Source: Adineta ricciae (lineage: Eukaryota > Rotifera > Eurotatoria > Adinetida > Adinetidae). Taken from it: a stretch of 64,000 nucleotides of DNA. The translations under genes were made by a program, and so were the position numbers. Shown piece after piece: positions 34,520-48,188 of the stretch; the stretch's first letter is position 1; every line of letters begins with the position of its first letter. The stretch covers positions 175,365 to 239,364 of the forward strand of contig CAJNOJ010000121.1 in assembly GCA_905250025.1 (NCBI GenBank). The letters are read 5' to 3'. The notes under the pieces were generated by a model. It searched no databases and was not told the DNA's origin. It was given only the letters and a program-made list of their open reading frames with translations.

Positions 34520-35242
34520 TCAAGTGATGAGTTTATCTTCTTTCCAAATACCTTTTTGAATTTTACCATCCGCATACACCATTTTTCCTTTGCCGTCTTT
34601 TTTACCATTCTTGAAATTACCTTGAAACAAATCACCATTGGCATATTTGTAAACTCCACGTCCATGGAACTTATTGTTGAGAAAAACTCCCGCATACACG
34701 TCGCCATTCGCCATAGAGAGAACACCATATCCAATGACTTGACCATTGAAAAACCTACCCTCATATCTCGTACCTGTTTTCGATGTCAGTACACCTTTTC
34801 CATTGAACTTTCCGTTTTCAAATGGTCCAACATACTTCTTTCCATCGGTAAAATAATAAGTGCCTTGACCACGTTTTTCCCCATTTTCAAAGTGACCTTC
34901 GTACCGCGCACCATTTTTCCATGTCATCACGCCCTCTCCATGAAATTCCCCATCTTTGAACTGACCAAAATATTTAGTTCCATCAGCAAAATAATAAATA
35001 CCATGTCCACTTCTTTTGCCGTTTCGGAAGTGACCTTCGTATCGCTCACCATTAGTCCAAGTCATCACACCTGTCCCATCCAATTTGCCATTTTTGAACT
35101 GGCCATAATATTTAGTTCCGTCAGGAAACGTATAAGTGACATTTTTGTTCACTTTTTTATTCTTTTCGCGAAGATTGTTGTTATAATGATAAACATCTAA
35201 TACAAAATCAAACGAGTCATGTTGCCGTAATTCTGACTGCAC
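34520..35242 (-). CDS. MORN-repeat protein (copy 2)
   Basis: Open frame of 240 codons: an acidic N-terminal segment (QHDSFDFVLDVYHY) followed by the same eight and a half MORN repeats as 21520-22152. As in copy 1 there is no in-frame ATG, so a 5' exon is likely missing from the model. The candidate upstream intron begins GTAAGT. It is 47 bp in copy 1 but only 24 bp here because of a 23 bp deletion, which would be unusually small for splicing. A scaffold or membrane-binding role is inferred from the MORN family. Confidence 0.7.
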   Translation of the reverse strand: MQSELRQHDSFDFVLDVYHYNNNLREKNKKVNKNVTYTFPDGTKYYGQFKNGKLDGTGVMTWTNGERYEGHFRNGKRSGHGIYYFADGTKYFGQFKDGEFHGEGVMTWKNGARYEGHFENGEKRGQGTYYFTDGKKYVGPFENGKFNGKGVLTSKTGTRYEGRFFNGQVIGYGVLSMANGDVYAGVFLNNKFHGRGVYKYANGDLFQGNFKNGKKDGKGKMVYADGKIQKGIWKEDKLIT

Positions 35243-35975
35243 TATTCTTCTTATACTTACGTATAACTTCGATTGTGCTATTTTTTCTTGTAGTGGCTAT
35301 CGCTTTGGTCTTATTTTTATTGGGAGAGCTAAAAATTCTACATTCCACATGTTCAAGCGCGACAAACAGGATGCAAAATATGATCTACATTCAAAGATAT
35401 GTTCACACAAACATACAGAATAATATCGGTAATTTTATTTCTACGAACCAAGTGTTTCGTTGTCTGCATGATAGTTGTAAATGAATATCTGTTTCATGTT
35501 CGTTCATCTATTTATATACCCATGTGCGGAGTCATAGACTGTTTATCGCATCTTGCATATATGTGTGAAAAACAACTGGAATATCGTTTTCTCTCAACGC
35601 TCTATCCACTTGAAGATATGAAATTAGTCTATGCGGAAAATGCATTTTGCTTCATCATTTTTATGACACTTATAGTTCACACCTTCGTTAATTGCATGTC
35701 GTATAGATCTACCTACAGACAAATGCCGTCAAGAGAGTACAATCATCAAGCTTCTTTCGAAATTCATCGTTCTTAATAAATATGATCGTTAAAGCTGCAT
35801 GTAAGTATTTCTTTTGTGAGAAAAAAAACTACCAAACAAGATTTCAGTGATATAGGAGAAACATTGATAATCAAAGGGAAATTTCACGCATTCAAGATTA
35901 TTATGATTAGGAAGCAAAATAAAACGTAGGGGCAATGTCAAATTATTGTTTAAGATGCATGAAAACATCTTTCAG
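35243..35975. other. Intergenic, second copy of 22153-22996
   Basis: Contains an open plus-strand frame (35399-35776) that is not conserved at protein level in the first copy; regarded as noncoding. Confidence 0.35.
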
Positions 35976-38488
35976 TTAGCGAAGAATGCGTTTCATTCGT
36001 TGTTTGTGTCGGTCTTTTGCTTGGGTATTGGCTGGATTCAACACATTTGCGATTTTAGTCAACATGGCATATAGTATCACAGTGTGTATAGGCATTAATG
36101 TAACTAAGAACACAGCGGTCATAGTAGCGACAGTTTGTTTGCAAGCATCTTCCTATTCGATCGATTGATGTGTTTAGTCATATTCGAAAATGGATAAGTA
36201 ACTTACGAGATCTTTGGGGTACATTACGGCAACTGTAGATTCAGTTGTTGCGCCTGATGCCGTTGGACCTGCTGATGTTGAAGCTAAAAAAGAGAAGAAA
36301 AATTCAAATTGTATGAATAATGAAAAATTCCTGCTCACCAGCTGTAGTTGCAGGCGAATTAGTTGTAGTTGTTCCATTAGTTGTAATAGGTGTTGTTGTT
36401 GTTACAACAATACCAGTTGTTGTCAACTAGTTATATCAATAGATAAACGAATGTGAGATATTAATGATATACAGATGAACTTACAAGAGTATTGATACTG
36501 GTTGTTGATGTTGGTTTTGTTGTCACTGTTGCAGTTGTGAACGGTGTCGTCGTCGTTGTGGTCGTGCTGGAAACTGCCGGATTCCAAATATTGAATACCC
36601 AAAACGTCGGATCTGTGATCGGTGCTGACTCCGCATCTTTCCAAGTCAAACTCATTCTACTAACTTCATTCCCAGGTAAAATAAAATAACTTACGACAAA
36701 ACACACTTCCACTTGCAAAACCACTATCCATTGTTACATAGTAGAACGCACCGGGTGTCCACGTAAAATTTGTAACAATAACAATGGTATGTCCCGTATA
36801 GACCACATTCGGCGAATATCCAGCGTCGTAACATAGGACTGACGCGTTTGATGAAGCATTATGAAAACAGACGTTTGTATTGTTGCGAGTTGGACGACCA
36901 ACTAAACCTGTTGCTAAAATAAAATCATCATAAAAGATTAACGCATAAAACTGAAACAAATAGACTAACCTTCAATTGAAAACATTGATTGATTTGCAAA
37001 GACAGTACCAACCGGACTTGCAGATCCTTGGACAACTGTTGGACGAATTATATCCGGTGATGTATAATCAACTAAATAGGTTATACACCAGGGATCTGAT
37101 TGTAAACTACTATTGTCGACAGCACCCGCACAGAAACCTTGAGGACCAGCCTGTGATGCTTGCGGTGTCCATGTCAACACCATTACCCATGTATCTAAAA
37201 TATAGTTTCAAATTTTAGATTCCAAAGCTTTTCCATTCTTATTGTTTAGGGCTGATTACGTACTAGCGCTTGGGTTAGTAATGGCACTATGCTGCATTCC
37301 AAGTGGCGAACTAGTGACGAAATCAACAATAGCTTGGCCGGGACAGTATGTTTGAACAATTACTGTTTCATTCAACTGAACACCTGAAATAGAAATTCAA
37401 ACGATTAGAGCAAAAACGAGAAAATCTTCATTAGCGATATTTACCAATTGGAACACCAATACAGGCTATAGAATAAAATAAATCAAAAGAAATAATAGAA
37501 TTATTGAGTATTTTAGCTTAGTTCATACCTCGGTTTGGTCGCACACCAATGATTTGAGGTCGTTGTGGACATGCAGTACTAGAAGGTGTATATCCATAGA
37601 ATAAGAATACAATTGGAACAGAACTCATTGGATTTGTAGCAGCAGAGTTATAGTAATCTTCGATTTGAATAGAACATGCATAGTATAAATTAGCAGTTGG
37701 CAGTGTGAACGATACTGTACAATTGGATCCGGTTAATACATATCCGGATGGCAATGCACTACAAACACCTGCACATTCATCGACTTGATTGTAGTTGCTT
37801 CCCGAGTTTGAATTAGACCAACGACAACTCAATATGTCAGTTCCGTCATTGTCGGCCATTTGTATGACATGAGTAATTCGCGTGTTTATTGGATAAAACA
37901 CCACCGGTAACGTCGTTGTCACTGGACTACTATTGATAAAACCATCAGGTCTCAGACCTAAATTCAATCGATCTACAACTGACCAAGCGTTCCCCCCGCC
38001 ATAGAGAGCACTCAACCATGCGCTTCCATTAAAACCAATTGAAATTGACGTTGTTAGTAGCAATGTCACTAAATCATAACGTTCACCACCCCATGACGAA
38101 ATAAGTGGAAGCGTATTACAATCTGTTGTTTTCACAGCAATTGGAAGGCTACTATAATTGGAACTTGAGCAATTCGAAAAGCAATCTAAAGTGCCACTGA
38201 CTGGAATAGTTGTTTGAGCAGTAACATTTATCTCCGTACAATAAGGTGGACCACGGAAATAGGTCGCTTTTCGATCAAAAAAGTATCGTTGATGTATGAG
38301 AATATCCGCAGTAGAACCCGATGGTGTACTATTCAACGGCCGCCTAAAAAGAAAAGATATGAGACTGATGATAAGGTAATGATGGATTATACATGCCATG
38401 AAATGATACCACCACGAAAATGTGATCCATCAATTGTATGATATGGTATGCACAATAGTAACAACGCCAAATAAAAGTGCCCTACCAT
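35976..38488 (-). CDS. Type I membrane protein with FRGG ectodomain and Thr-rich stalk (copy 2)
   Basis: Second copy of the gene at 22997-25509 with the same ten-exon layout. Exon 1 is 38488-38397 with the same GC donor, exon 2 starts at 38343, and the 21 bp third exon and Thr/Ser-rich exons are retained. The stop TAA is at 35976-35978. The ectodomain is conserved with scattered substitutions. No frame-disrupting change was seen in the exons. Confidence 0.75.
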
Positions 38489-39844
38489 TTCGCTGATATA
38501 GAATTAATATGTGAATGAAAACTCGTTTTTTCCTTCGTCTGATTTTATATGAATGAATCGACTTATGAACTTTCTATCGATAAAGTGTGTCGTTTAGATA
38601 CATTGCCAAACATTAAAACTGTCAGGCTACGAAACAAGGAGTGAACGAGAATTTTCAATCTCATTTCTTCGCAACGAACAGGAGAATGTTTTGAAAACAA
38701 ACAACCTTTTTGTTTTGACTGATTGAATTTTACGCAGATTTTTTGCGCAAAATAAACATAAAAAAATAGTACAAGTAATCTTCACCGAAGTACCCGTGCA
38801 CCCGTAAATTCTATTTACACAGAAACAATAGTCATGATTGATGAATGCGTTGAATATAAACCTTGATGAGATCTGCAACGTTATTGTGTCACCGACGGGA
38901 TGATCCGAGAATCCGAAAGAGTTCAATAGTACTCAACAAATAATTCCTCATCTCATTAGGTACAAAAATTGTTAACCGCAAACGAAAGTTGTGTTTGTTT
39001 TTAGCGAAATTTAGACAAGTAAAAGTGATCAAATTACTTATTGAATTCGATGTTTGTGTAAGATAAGAAACAATGTATTCTATTGTTCAACCAGTGCTTC
39101 ATTTTGGTCTCGTTGATTGGATTTACGAGACTGAAATTCATACTAAAATTCAACGCAATTTCTTTTCCCTTCATCTTAGTAACAGAAAATGTTTCTAGTT
39201 TATGTTAGAGAGTTGTCTATGCTTAATAGAAACGTGAAAAATTTTTCATTCGTTCTGTTTCGATCTCTCGTTAAAGTGTATTACAATTCTTTTTATTTTA
39301 AAACAAAATATAAATCTTGAGGGTGAGGGTGGGTGCATGCTGGTGAAAATCCGAATTGGTTAGATAGGCGAATAGAATTAGTTTTAAAATATCAAAAATC
39401 CAGATTTTCTCTCTTTTCACGAGAAAGAGATGCAGTTGCGTCTATCTCTCTTTCATTCACTTCAAGCACTTAACGGTAGTAAATGACAAAACAGGTAATC
39501 CAATCGATCATTTGTTTTATCATCATACCATTTATGTTAACAACAGAGTGGTCGATATATTCTGCAAAACTTATATTTAGAATAGATTGGTCTTCTATAT
39601 TTGTAGATACTATCCTTCATTAACTTTCATTCAAATAAATACTGTTTACATAGATTTCAACAAATAGGATGATACAATGAGATGTAATTATATGTTGCAT
39701 GTATATCATGGACAAACTTCGATGCTGAAACTACATCTGCCAATATGAGATTATTTTAAGCTTTGCCAGCTGAGCACGCTGTTACATTAAGCACAGACAA
39801 ACGAAAAAACAAGTCATTCTCAATAGGTTCTATACCGTTAGATT
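38489..39844. other. Gene-free stretch with short telomere-like tract
   Basis: Matches 25510-26240 and 26990-27278 at its ends. The middle (about 39205-39470) is unrelated to copy 1 and includes GAGGGTGAGGGTGGGTG at 39317-39335. About 128 bp at 39666-39794 are absent from copy 1. Confidence 0.5.
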
Positions 39845-42800
39845 TCACCGAATACATCGGGTTAACAATGCCAAAAGCTGTTGTTTATAAACTGTAGACG
39901 GCAAAATAAAAATCAGACTGTTCAATACGTATGGTAAATAAGATATAAAGTATCCAATCATAGGTAGATAGGGATATGCATTTCTCGTTGGTCGTATGCA
40001 TGTCGTATGAAATGCGATGATCACTCTCGGTACTTTAAGAAGAACTAACACAATTGGACTGATTATCAAATGTTGATGTTTCCGAATATTATCACGAAAT
40101 CGAATTTTTTCACTTTGATTTGTTCGAGCTTTGANGGGATATGCATTTCTCGTTGGTCGTATGCATGTCGTATGAAATGCGATGATCACTCTCGGTACTT
40201 TAAGAAGAACTAACACAATTGGACTGATTATCAAATGTTGATGTTTCCGAATATTATCACGAAATCGAATTTTTTCACTTTGATTTGTTCGAGCTTTGAT
40301 TCTTGCTGTGAGAACAATGATCGTCATTGCCGATATACCATTGATAATAAATGGTGCGATAAAATTAATCAAATTAATTGTCGAATCGTATGTTTGAAGA
40401 AATGTTGATGAATATGAGACAACACACCATGTTCTTCGTTCAAACTCATCGTACAATAAACGTCGATGTAATGGATCATGTACCGACATGCAGATCGCAC
40501 AAAGAAAAACTAATCCGATTAGGAATTTCGCTAATTTGTAACTGGTCTTTTGCTGAAATTTCACTCCCCGTTGAACAATCGAAACATTTTCGATTGATAA
40601 ACATGCATATAACCAATCACAGGTAATCGGCAAACATTTTAATAGATATTCAATAATTATACAACTTGATAGATTAATTTGTTCAAAAATTAGTAATAAA
40701 ATTTGAATAAAACAAATAATTATCGTTAAAATTGATAATAAAGATGAACTCAATAAATAAATACCTCTTCCTGTTTGTCGAATAATTAACTGAGAAAATG
40801 TAACAGTAGAACCTAATCCATCTATAATTCCACACATGAAAATAACACAACAGACGACGAAACTAATATGAATGATTTGTAATTGTTCAATCAACGAGGC
40901 ATTTGGTTTAATATACGGTCCAAGAATAGTATTCAATGAAAATATATATCCCTTTATACTAAATTGACATAAACTCCCGAAGGTGCACTGTGGACACAAA
41001 CATATACTTGTAGTTGGACATCGTTCTCTATCTTGTACGCATTCTCCATTATTCTGACATGGATTATCTTGATTTGGACATCTTGCAGTATTATTTTTAG
41101 TAATAAAAGCAATACAATCAGTTCGATTAAATTTATTGCATAGACAAACTTGAGTATCGTCGTAAAAACACGAGATATAGTTTATACATGGACGCTGGTA
41201 AAATTTTACTCGACGAAGATAAGGTAAAGATGGGAAATCTTGATTGAAGAATTCATTTATATGAGGACATCGATTTGAATTTGTGATTTCTACTGTAGTT
41301 TGATTAAAAGGAAGGGAACTAAGCAGAACAAGATGTAATGGAAGTGATTTTTTGTTATCTGCAATAAATTGAATAAAAACGATCGATGGGAGTTGGTTTG
41401 TTGGGTGAAATAGTTCGGTTTCGCTTTCATGAAAACGAATTTGTTTGAAATACGAACGAACTTGATGTTCGGAATGATCAAGTAATGAAATAAAATGAAC
41501 GAGAATCGACGGTGGAATAGCAATCGAAGATGAAAATCTAACTTTCAAATGAGACGAAATGTGTTCACAATTTCGACCAAAATATCCCTCATCACAAACA
41601 CAATACGCATCAGTTGTTCGAATATCTATTGCAACACAAATACCATGATTTCTACAAGGATTATCCTGACATGGATTATAATCAAGATAACATCGTGAAC
41701 CAATTTTGTTTAAAGGACAAATACATATTCCCGGAATAACACAAAGTGAATCCGGAGAGCAATCACATTCTTGCGGATGTTTTACATTACATAAAGAACC
41801 TGACCAACCTGGTTTACAATGACAAAATGAATATTCAGGGTTGTTTAAATATAATTCACATGAACCATGTAAACATGGTAAAGTCTGACAGTTTGTTCTG
41901 GTATTTTTAAGAATTTCTTCGGATAAAATTATCTGCGAAGCAATACGATTCACATAAAGAAATTCGAATTTAATTGGAAAAAACCATGCACCCCGATATT
42001 CGATTGAAGAATTTGCTAAACGATAGATTTGAATGTGTATATGATGTTTTATGTTTTCTCTCCGTTCTATTGGATATAATAAATCAATAATATACTTCGG
42101 TAAGCATTGTACATATGGTGCATAAATAATTTCTTCAGCATGAAATACAATCGAACCGTTGGATGTTTGAATAAGGAATATAAAAAACTTATAGACATTT
42201 GTTCGCTCAAGTAATGTTGGAATGCTAATTTCAAGAATAAGACTTAATCTTTTTCGTTGATATTCACATCGATTTCCATAATAAGCGGGTGGACAAAAAC
42301 ATTGAAAACTGTCTGGATCTACAGTCGATTGTATAGGTACACCCCGATTACAATACCAGCCAAGAAAAGTATACGATTTACGAGTAGATCGTTGAGAAAC
42401 TGGTTTTAAAAGTGAGAGAACTGGTAATGTAAATGGAGAGATTAATGGTTGATCTATTAAATCACATAACCACTCATCTTCATAGTATTTACATCGCGAT
42501 TGACCATTGCAACGTTCGTTTTGAGGTACGTTGAATTCTATGCACGGAAAATTCGTTCTGTAGCAGGAACTTTTCCAAGGACACAATAGAAGACTTTCGT
42601 CATCTTCTAAAGGACAATCTGAACGACAATCACAAATTTGATACGGAGTAATACATTTTGAATCGTTTAAACCTACAATAAACAAAACAAAGAACTTCTT
42701 TTCTTCTTTCTGGATACAATTTTAAATTTACATCTGTAACGTCGTTCGAATTCGTACGGATATTTGTTTCGACAATATTCACGTTCATCACTTGCTCCTA

Positions 42801-43881
42801 AACAATCGATCTTGCCATCGCCAATAACTTCCACGGAGGCGCAGACACTATTACCATCCGGTTGAATACAAAAGAATTCTTCTCCACTAAAACCACATAT
42901 TTCTGCTGATAAAGTATTTCCACAAGTGTGTTCATCACTTCCATCACGACAGTTCCATTGACCATTACAAGCGGTATATCGTGAGACGCAAGAATATTCA
43001 TCACAATCTGTTTCATCTGTATCTTGATCTTGGATAGTCGGCTGAATACGTTCTATTCCATCACATATTTCTCCAAAAGGAATTATTTGATTAACTTCCT
43101 TACGGCCAGCTAGAATATCACAAGATTCAATGGAAGTGTTTGTACATAATATAGTAAAAGATTCATCTGATCCATCAATACAATGTCTTTCACTATCAAT
43201 GAGAAAACGGCGAGGTATACATCGTTTTTCTAATTTACATTGGTAACGATGAGGAAGAGCAAGATCACATGTGTCATTATAATTTTCATCCTTGCCGTTA
43301 TAACAATCGATCACATGATCTTGTAATCGATGTTGTGAGACGCATTTCGATGAATTCGAACAATGGAATAGGGATGAATGTGGACAGGTTGAATCTTTCG
43401 TAAGCGCCAATCCTGCAAAGAAATATGATTTGATTTCAAAAGTAAGTGCTTTATTTTCTCTACTTACTTGGTAACGAACATCCGCCAAAAGTGGTATGTA
43501 ATACTTTAAAAATAATTTTCCAATCGTCATAGCGTTCGTTTTGATGAAATGCTCCAAATTGATTAATATATGAACATGTTCGATTATAGATTATATCTGT
43601 TACTCGATATTGTGAACATCGTATGGAATCAAAACAAATGAATGCAGGAACAAAGTTTGCATACCATGGATGTGTTCTATTCAATGCATAAAGAAAATAG
43701 ACATGATTATCATAGATAGGTTTCAATGGAAACATTATTAACGATTGATTGACACATTTCAGTTTGACTTGTGCATTACAAGTATACTTCGAACTACATA
43801 ACAATTGACATTCAGATTTCGCCATAGGAAAGATAAAAGCGCATCTTAAATAATTTAAACATTCATTTGTCGGTTGAAAAA
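39845..43881 (-). CDS. LDLa/EGF/7TM receptor, 3' part (copy 2)
   Basis: Exons 43881-43468 (partial), 43412-42732 and 42672-39845. LDLa modules (for example CNGQWNCRDGSDEHTC) are followed by an LDLa split by an intron (RRYRC|LNDSKCI), a CNRG/CPPAYYGNRC segment and EGF-like repeats (CHCKPGWSGSLC, CVCDEGYFGRNC, CLCPQCTFGSLC). A rhodopsin-like 7TM domain with a HDPLHRRL loop forms the C-terminus. The DRY position reads SIEN, so classical G-protein coupling is uncertain. The segment 39971-40134 is repeated after the N (40136-40299). The frame is kept because 165 is divisible by three, but the inserted residues are an assembly artefact. Probable role: chemosensory or adhesion-type receptor. Confidence 0.75.
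39971..40134 (+). repeat. 164 bp contig-end overlap (repeated at 40136-40299)
   Basis: Identical copies on both sides of the N at 40135, inside the receptor coding sequence. Confidence 0.95.
41541..43881 (+). repeat. Duplicated segment E (pairs with 43883-46222)
   Basis: Both copies of the receptor LDLa/EGF region on either side of the N at 43882, differing by a few percent. Confidence 0.9.
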
Positions 43882-43882
43882 N

Positions 43883-46800
43883 ACATCTAAACGAGACGGA
43901 ATGTGTTCACAATTTCGACCAAAATATCCCTCATCACAAACACAATACGCATCAGTTATTCGAATATCTGTTGCAACACAAATACCATGATTTCTACAAG
44001 GATTATCCTGACATGGATTATAATCAAGATAACATCGTGAACCAATTTTGTTTAAAGGACAAATACATATTCCCGGAATAACACAAAGTGAATCTGGAGA
44101 GCAATCACATTCTTGCGGATGTTTTACATTACATAAAGAACCTGACCAACCTGGTTTACAATGACAAAATGAATATCCAGGGTTGTTTAAATATAATTCA
44201 CATGAACCATGTAAACATGGCAAAGTTTGACAGTTTGTTCTGGTATTTTTAAGAATTTCTTCGGATAAAATTATCTGCGAAGCAATACGATTCACATAAA
44301 GAAATTCGAATTTAATTGGAAAAAACCATGCACCTCGATATTCGATTGAAGAATTTGCTAAACGATAGATTTGAATGCGTATATGATGTTTTATGTTTTC
44401 TCTCCGTTCTATTGGATATAATAAATCAATAGTATACTTCGGTAAGCATTGTACATATGGTGCATAAATAATTTCTTCAGCATGAAATACAATCGAACCG
44501 TTGGATGTTTGAATAAGGAATATAAAAAACTTATAGACATTTGTTCGTTCAAGTAATGTTGGAATGTTAATTTCAAGAATAAGACTTAATCGTTTTCGTT
44601 GATATTCACATCGATTTCCATAATAAGCGGGTGGACAAAAACATTGAAAACTGTTTGGATCTGCAGTCGATTGAATAGGTACACCTCGATTACAATACCA
44701 ACCAAGAAAAGTGTACGATTTACGAGTAGATCGTTGAGAAACTGGTTTAAAAAGTGAGAGAACTGGTAATGTAAATGGAGAGATTAATGGTTGATCTATT
44801 AAATCACATAACCACTCATCTTCATAGTATTTACATCGCGTTTGACCATCGCAACGTTGGTTTTGAGGTATGTTGAATTCTAAGCACGGAAAATTCGTTC
44901 TGTCGCAGGAACTTTTCCAAGGACACAATAGAAGACTTTCGTCATCTCCTAAAAGACAATCTGAACGACAATCACAAATTTGATACGGACTGATACATTT
45001 TGAATCGTTTAAACCTACAATAAACAAAACAAAGAACTTCTTTTCTTCTTTCTGGATGCAATTTTAAATTTACATCTGTAACGTCGTTCGAATTCGTACG
45101 GATATTTGTTTCGACAATATTCACGTTCATCACTCGCTCCTAAACAATCGATCTTACCATCGTCAATAACTTCCACCGAGGCGCAGAAACTATTACCATC
45201 CGGTTGAATACAAAAGAATTCTTCTCCATTAAAACCACATATTTCTGCTGATAGAGTATTTTCACAAGTGTGTTCATCACTTCCATCACGACAATTCCAT
45301 TGACCATTACAAGCGGTATATCGTGAGACGCAAGAATATTCATCACAGTCTGTTTCATCTGTATCTTGATCTTGAATAGTCGGCTGAATACGTTCTATTC
45401 CATCACATATTTCTCCAAAAGGAATTATTTCATTAACTTCCTTACGGCCAGCTAGAATATCACAAGATTCAATGGAAGTGTTTGTACATAATATAGTAAA
45501 AGATTCGTCAGATCCATCAATACAATGTCTTTCACTATCGATGAGAAAACGGCGAGGTATACATCGTTTTTCTAATTTACATTGGAAACGATGAGGAAGA
45601 GCAAGATCACATGTATCATTATAATTTTCATCCGTGCCGTTATAACAATCGATCACATGATCTTGTAATCGATGTTGTGAGATGCATTTTGATGAATTCG
45701 AACAATGGAATAGGGATGAATGTGGACAGGTCGAATCTTTCGTAAGCGCCAATCCTGCAAAAAAATATGATTTGATTTCAAAAGTAAGTGTTTTATTTCT
45801 CTACTTACTTGGCAACGAACATCCGCCAAAAGTAGTATGTAATAATTTAAAAATAATTTTCCAATCGCCATAGTGTTCGATTTGATGAAATGCTCCAAAT
45901 TGATTAATATATGAACATGTTCGATTGTAGATTATATGTGTTACTCGATATTGTAAACATCGTATGGAATCAAAACAAATGAATGTAGGAACAAAGTTTG
46001 CATACCATGAATGTGTTCTATTCAATGCATAAAGAAAATAGACATGATTATCATAGATAGGTTTCAATGGAAACATTATTAACGATTGATTAACACATTT
46101 CAGTTTGACTTGTGCATTACAAGTATACTTCGAACTACATAACAATTGACATTCAGATTTCGCCATAGGAAAGATAAAAGCGCATCTTAAATAATTTAAA
46201 CATTCATTTGTCGGTTGAAAAAGTTGCCTCTTATAAAGTACATCTCGGCCATTAGTACACCCAAAAGGAGGTCTACGCATCAAATGGGATGATGGATCTG
46301 CACGTGCGATTTCNACACATTTCAGTTTGACTTGTGCATTACAAGTATACTTCGAACTACATAACAATTGACATTCAGATTTCGCCATAGGAAAGATAAA
46401 AGCGCATCTTAAATAATTTAAACATTCATTTGTCGGTTGAAAAAGTTGCCTCTTATAAAGTACATCTCGGCCATTAGTACACCCAAAAGGAGGTCTACGC
46501 ATCAAATGGGATGATGGATCTGCACGTGCGATTTCTATACATCCACCATCACCACAACTGAATGGTCTTGATGAACTTATTGTCACTTGTAGGAGTTTAT
46601 ATGGATTACATGTCGTATCCTCACAATACCAAGAAACGTCATTGTAACATTGCCGATCATAAAATACTATTTCATCACTTTTATCTAAACAATCTGCAAT
46701 GAGATCATAGAAAAAATTCTTTGAAATACATAAACCGTTTGAACATCGATATTCAGTTAAAGGATCACATTCATTCATTTCAAGTTCAAAACAAAATTCT

Positions 46801-47483
46801 TCATCTTTGCCATTCAGACAATCGACATAGCCTATGTACAAAGAAATCAATAGATGGATATAGCATTATTGATGTTCAATATCTAACGTACCATTGCATA
46901 TTTCACGCCAATCTAGACAGAGATTACGTCCGTCACAATGAATACCTTCTATACAAGTTCCATTTGTCTGTTCTAATACATCCCACACTTCCGAATTCGT
47001 TCTCCATTCATATAATAAAGATATCATAGTGGCCATAGATATATCTGCAGGAAACGTAAATTGACATTTGGTACCAAATAATGGAGGCATACATATATAA
47101 TAGAGATTTTCATCTGAATCATTCGTATTCATGTTTAATTGACGTCTTTGTCGATAGATTTCATAATCTTCTATCATATCTATTGGAGCATGATCGATCA
47201 ATAAAGTTTCACTTGTGATATTCAATTTGTACAAAAGTGTGAACGTTACCCTATCTAATACAGAAGACGGAAACACGGAAACGTCCGGCGAACGAACACA
47301 ATACGGTACAAGTGTATACACGCGGCCGAATGTTGTCATAAAATAATACAAACAGTTTGTTTCGAAGTCGAACTGTTCATTCCTCGTTTTGTAAAGTAAT
47401 TCGGGATAATATGATACACCATGACAGATTTGTATGAAGATGAGAAGCGCAGAATATACATATATCGTGTTCTCATACTTCAT
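43883..47483 (-). CDS. LDLa/EGF/7TM receptor, 5' part (copy 3)
   Basis: Exons 47483-46892, 46831-45809, 45754-45074 and 45014-43883 (cut by N). The ATG at 47483 precedes a signal peptide (YVYSALLIFIQICHG); the longer upstream frame is less likely. Then come an N-terminal Cys domain, an LDLa interrupted by an intron (CLDWREICNG|YVDCLNGKDE) and further LDLa modules, into the EGF region. Exon 2 contains an artificial duplication (46093-46313 repeated at 46315-46535) around the N at 46314. Together with 39845-43881 the real protein is about 1,580 residues, the same as the intronless paralogue at 52025-56779. Confidence 0.75.
46093..46313 (+). repeat. 221 bp contig-end overlap (repeated at 46315-46535)
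   Basis: Identical copies on both sides of the N at 46314, inside exon 2 of the receptor. Confidence 0.95.
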
Positions 47484-48188
47484 TCGTTGTAATTCTGTGT
47501 TAACCAGTGTGTCAAAATAGACAATGACAGGATTTTCTGCTTCATTAAAATTATGATTGAGCAAATACATTGACATGCCAGATGGTTCATTATTGTCAAG
47601 GCGTGACATGATTGTGTTGATAAAATCGAGGAATGTTGTAAATAGAAGTTGATTTTACAGAACATTTGTTCTCTTATTTCTTTATCGAATTTGTTGAGTA
47701 GCTTAGAATGATGTTCAATTCAAATCGGTTAGAAAACGAGAAATTAAAGCAAATGATTTACATGATGATGTTCTTATAACAAAGTCATTTTACATTGGAT
47801 ACATCTGCAAACTACACAACCACTAAGCAAAGTTCTAAAAAAATGATCACCTATTCATTTATGAATTTCTTTGGGANTACAGAACATTTGTTCTCTTATT
47901 TCTTTATCGAATTTGTTGAGTAGCTTAGAATGATGTTCAATTCAAATCGGTTAGAAAACGAGAAATTAAAGCAAATGATTTACATGATGATGTTCTTATA
48001 ACAAAGTCATTTTACATTGGATACATCTGCAAACTACACAACCACTAAGCAAAGTTCTAAAAAAATGATCACCTATTCATTTATGAATTTCTTTGGGATC
48101 TGCATCTACATCTGATTTTATTCGTATTTATTGTTATCGCTCGGTCTTTTTCAGATGATACAGAAAACTATGAGTTGTGGGAATAATT
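47484..48188. other. Intergenic with 221 bp contig-end duplication
   Basis: 47656-47876 is repeated as 47878-48098 across the N at 47877. No gene is seen. It holds the 5' flank of the receptor gene and the 3' flank of the RING gene (TTTATT at 48127, a poly(A) signal on the minus strand). Confidence 0.6.
47656..47876 (+). repeat. 221 bp contig-end overlap (repeated at 47878-48098)
   Basis: Identical copies on both sides of the N at 47877, in intergenic DNA. Confidence 0.95.

Noticed and set aside
35399..35776. 125-codon plus-strand frame
   Set aside because: Its copy at 22582-22779 has a different length and many non-synonymous changes, so there is no sign of protein constraint.
1..41329. 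Recent tandem gene amplification of the module, Cys-rich, MORN and receptor genes
   Set aside because: Every copy boundary coincides with a single-N gap and all overlaps are tail-to-head, which fits unmerged allelic contigs much better.
47484..47609. Longer N-terminus for the receptor starting at 47609
   Set aside because: The extension is polar and would bury the signal peptide that begins at the ATG at 47483.
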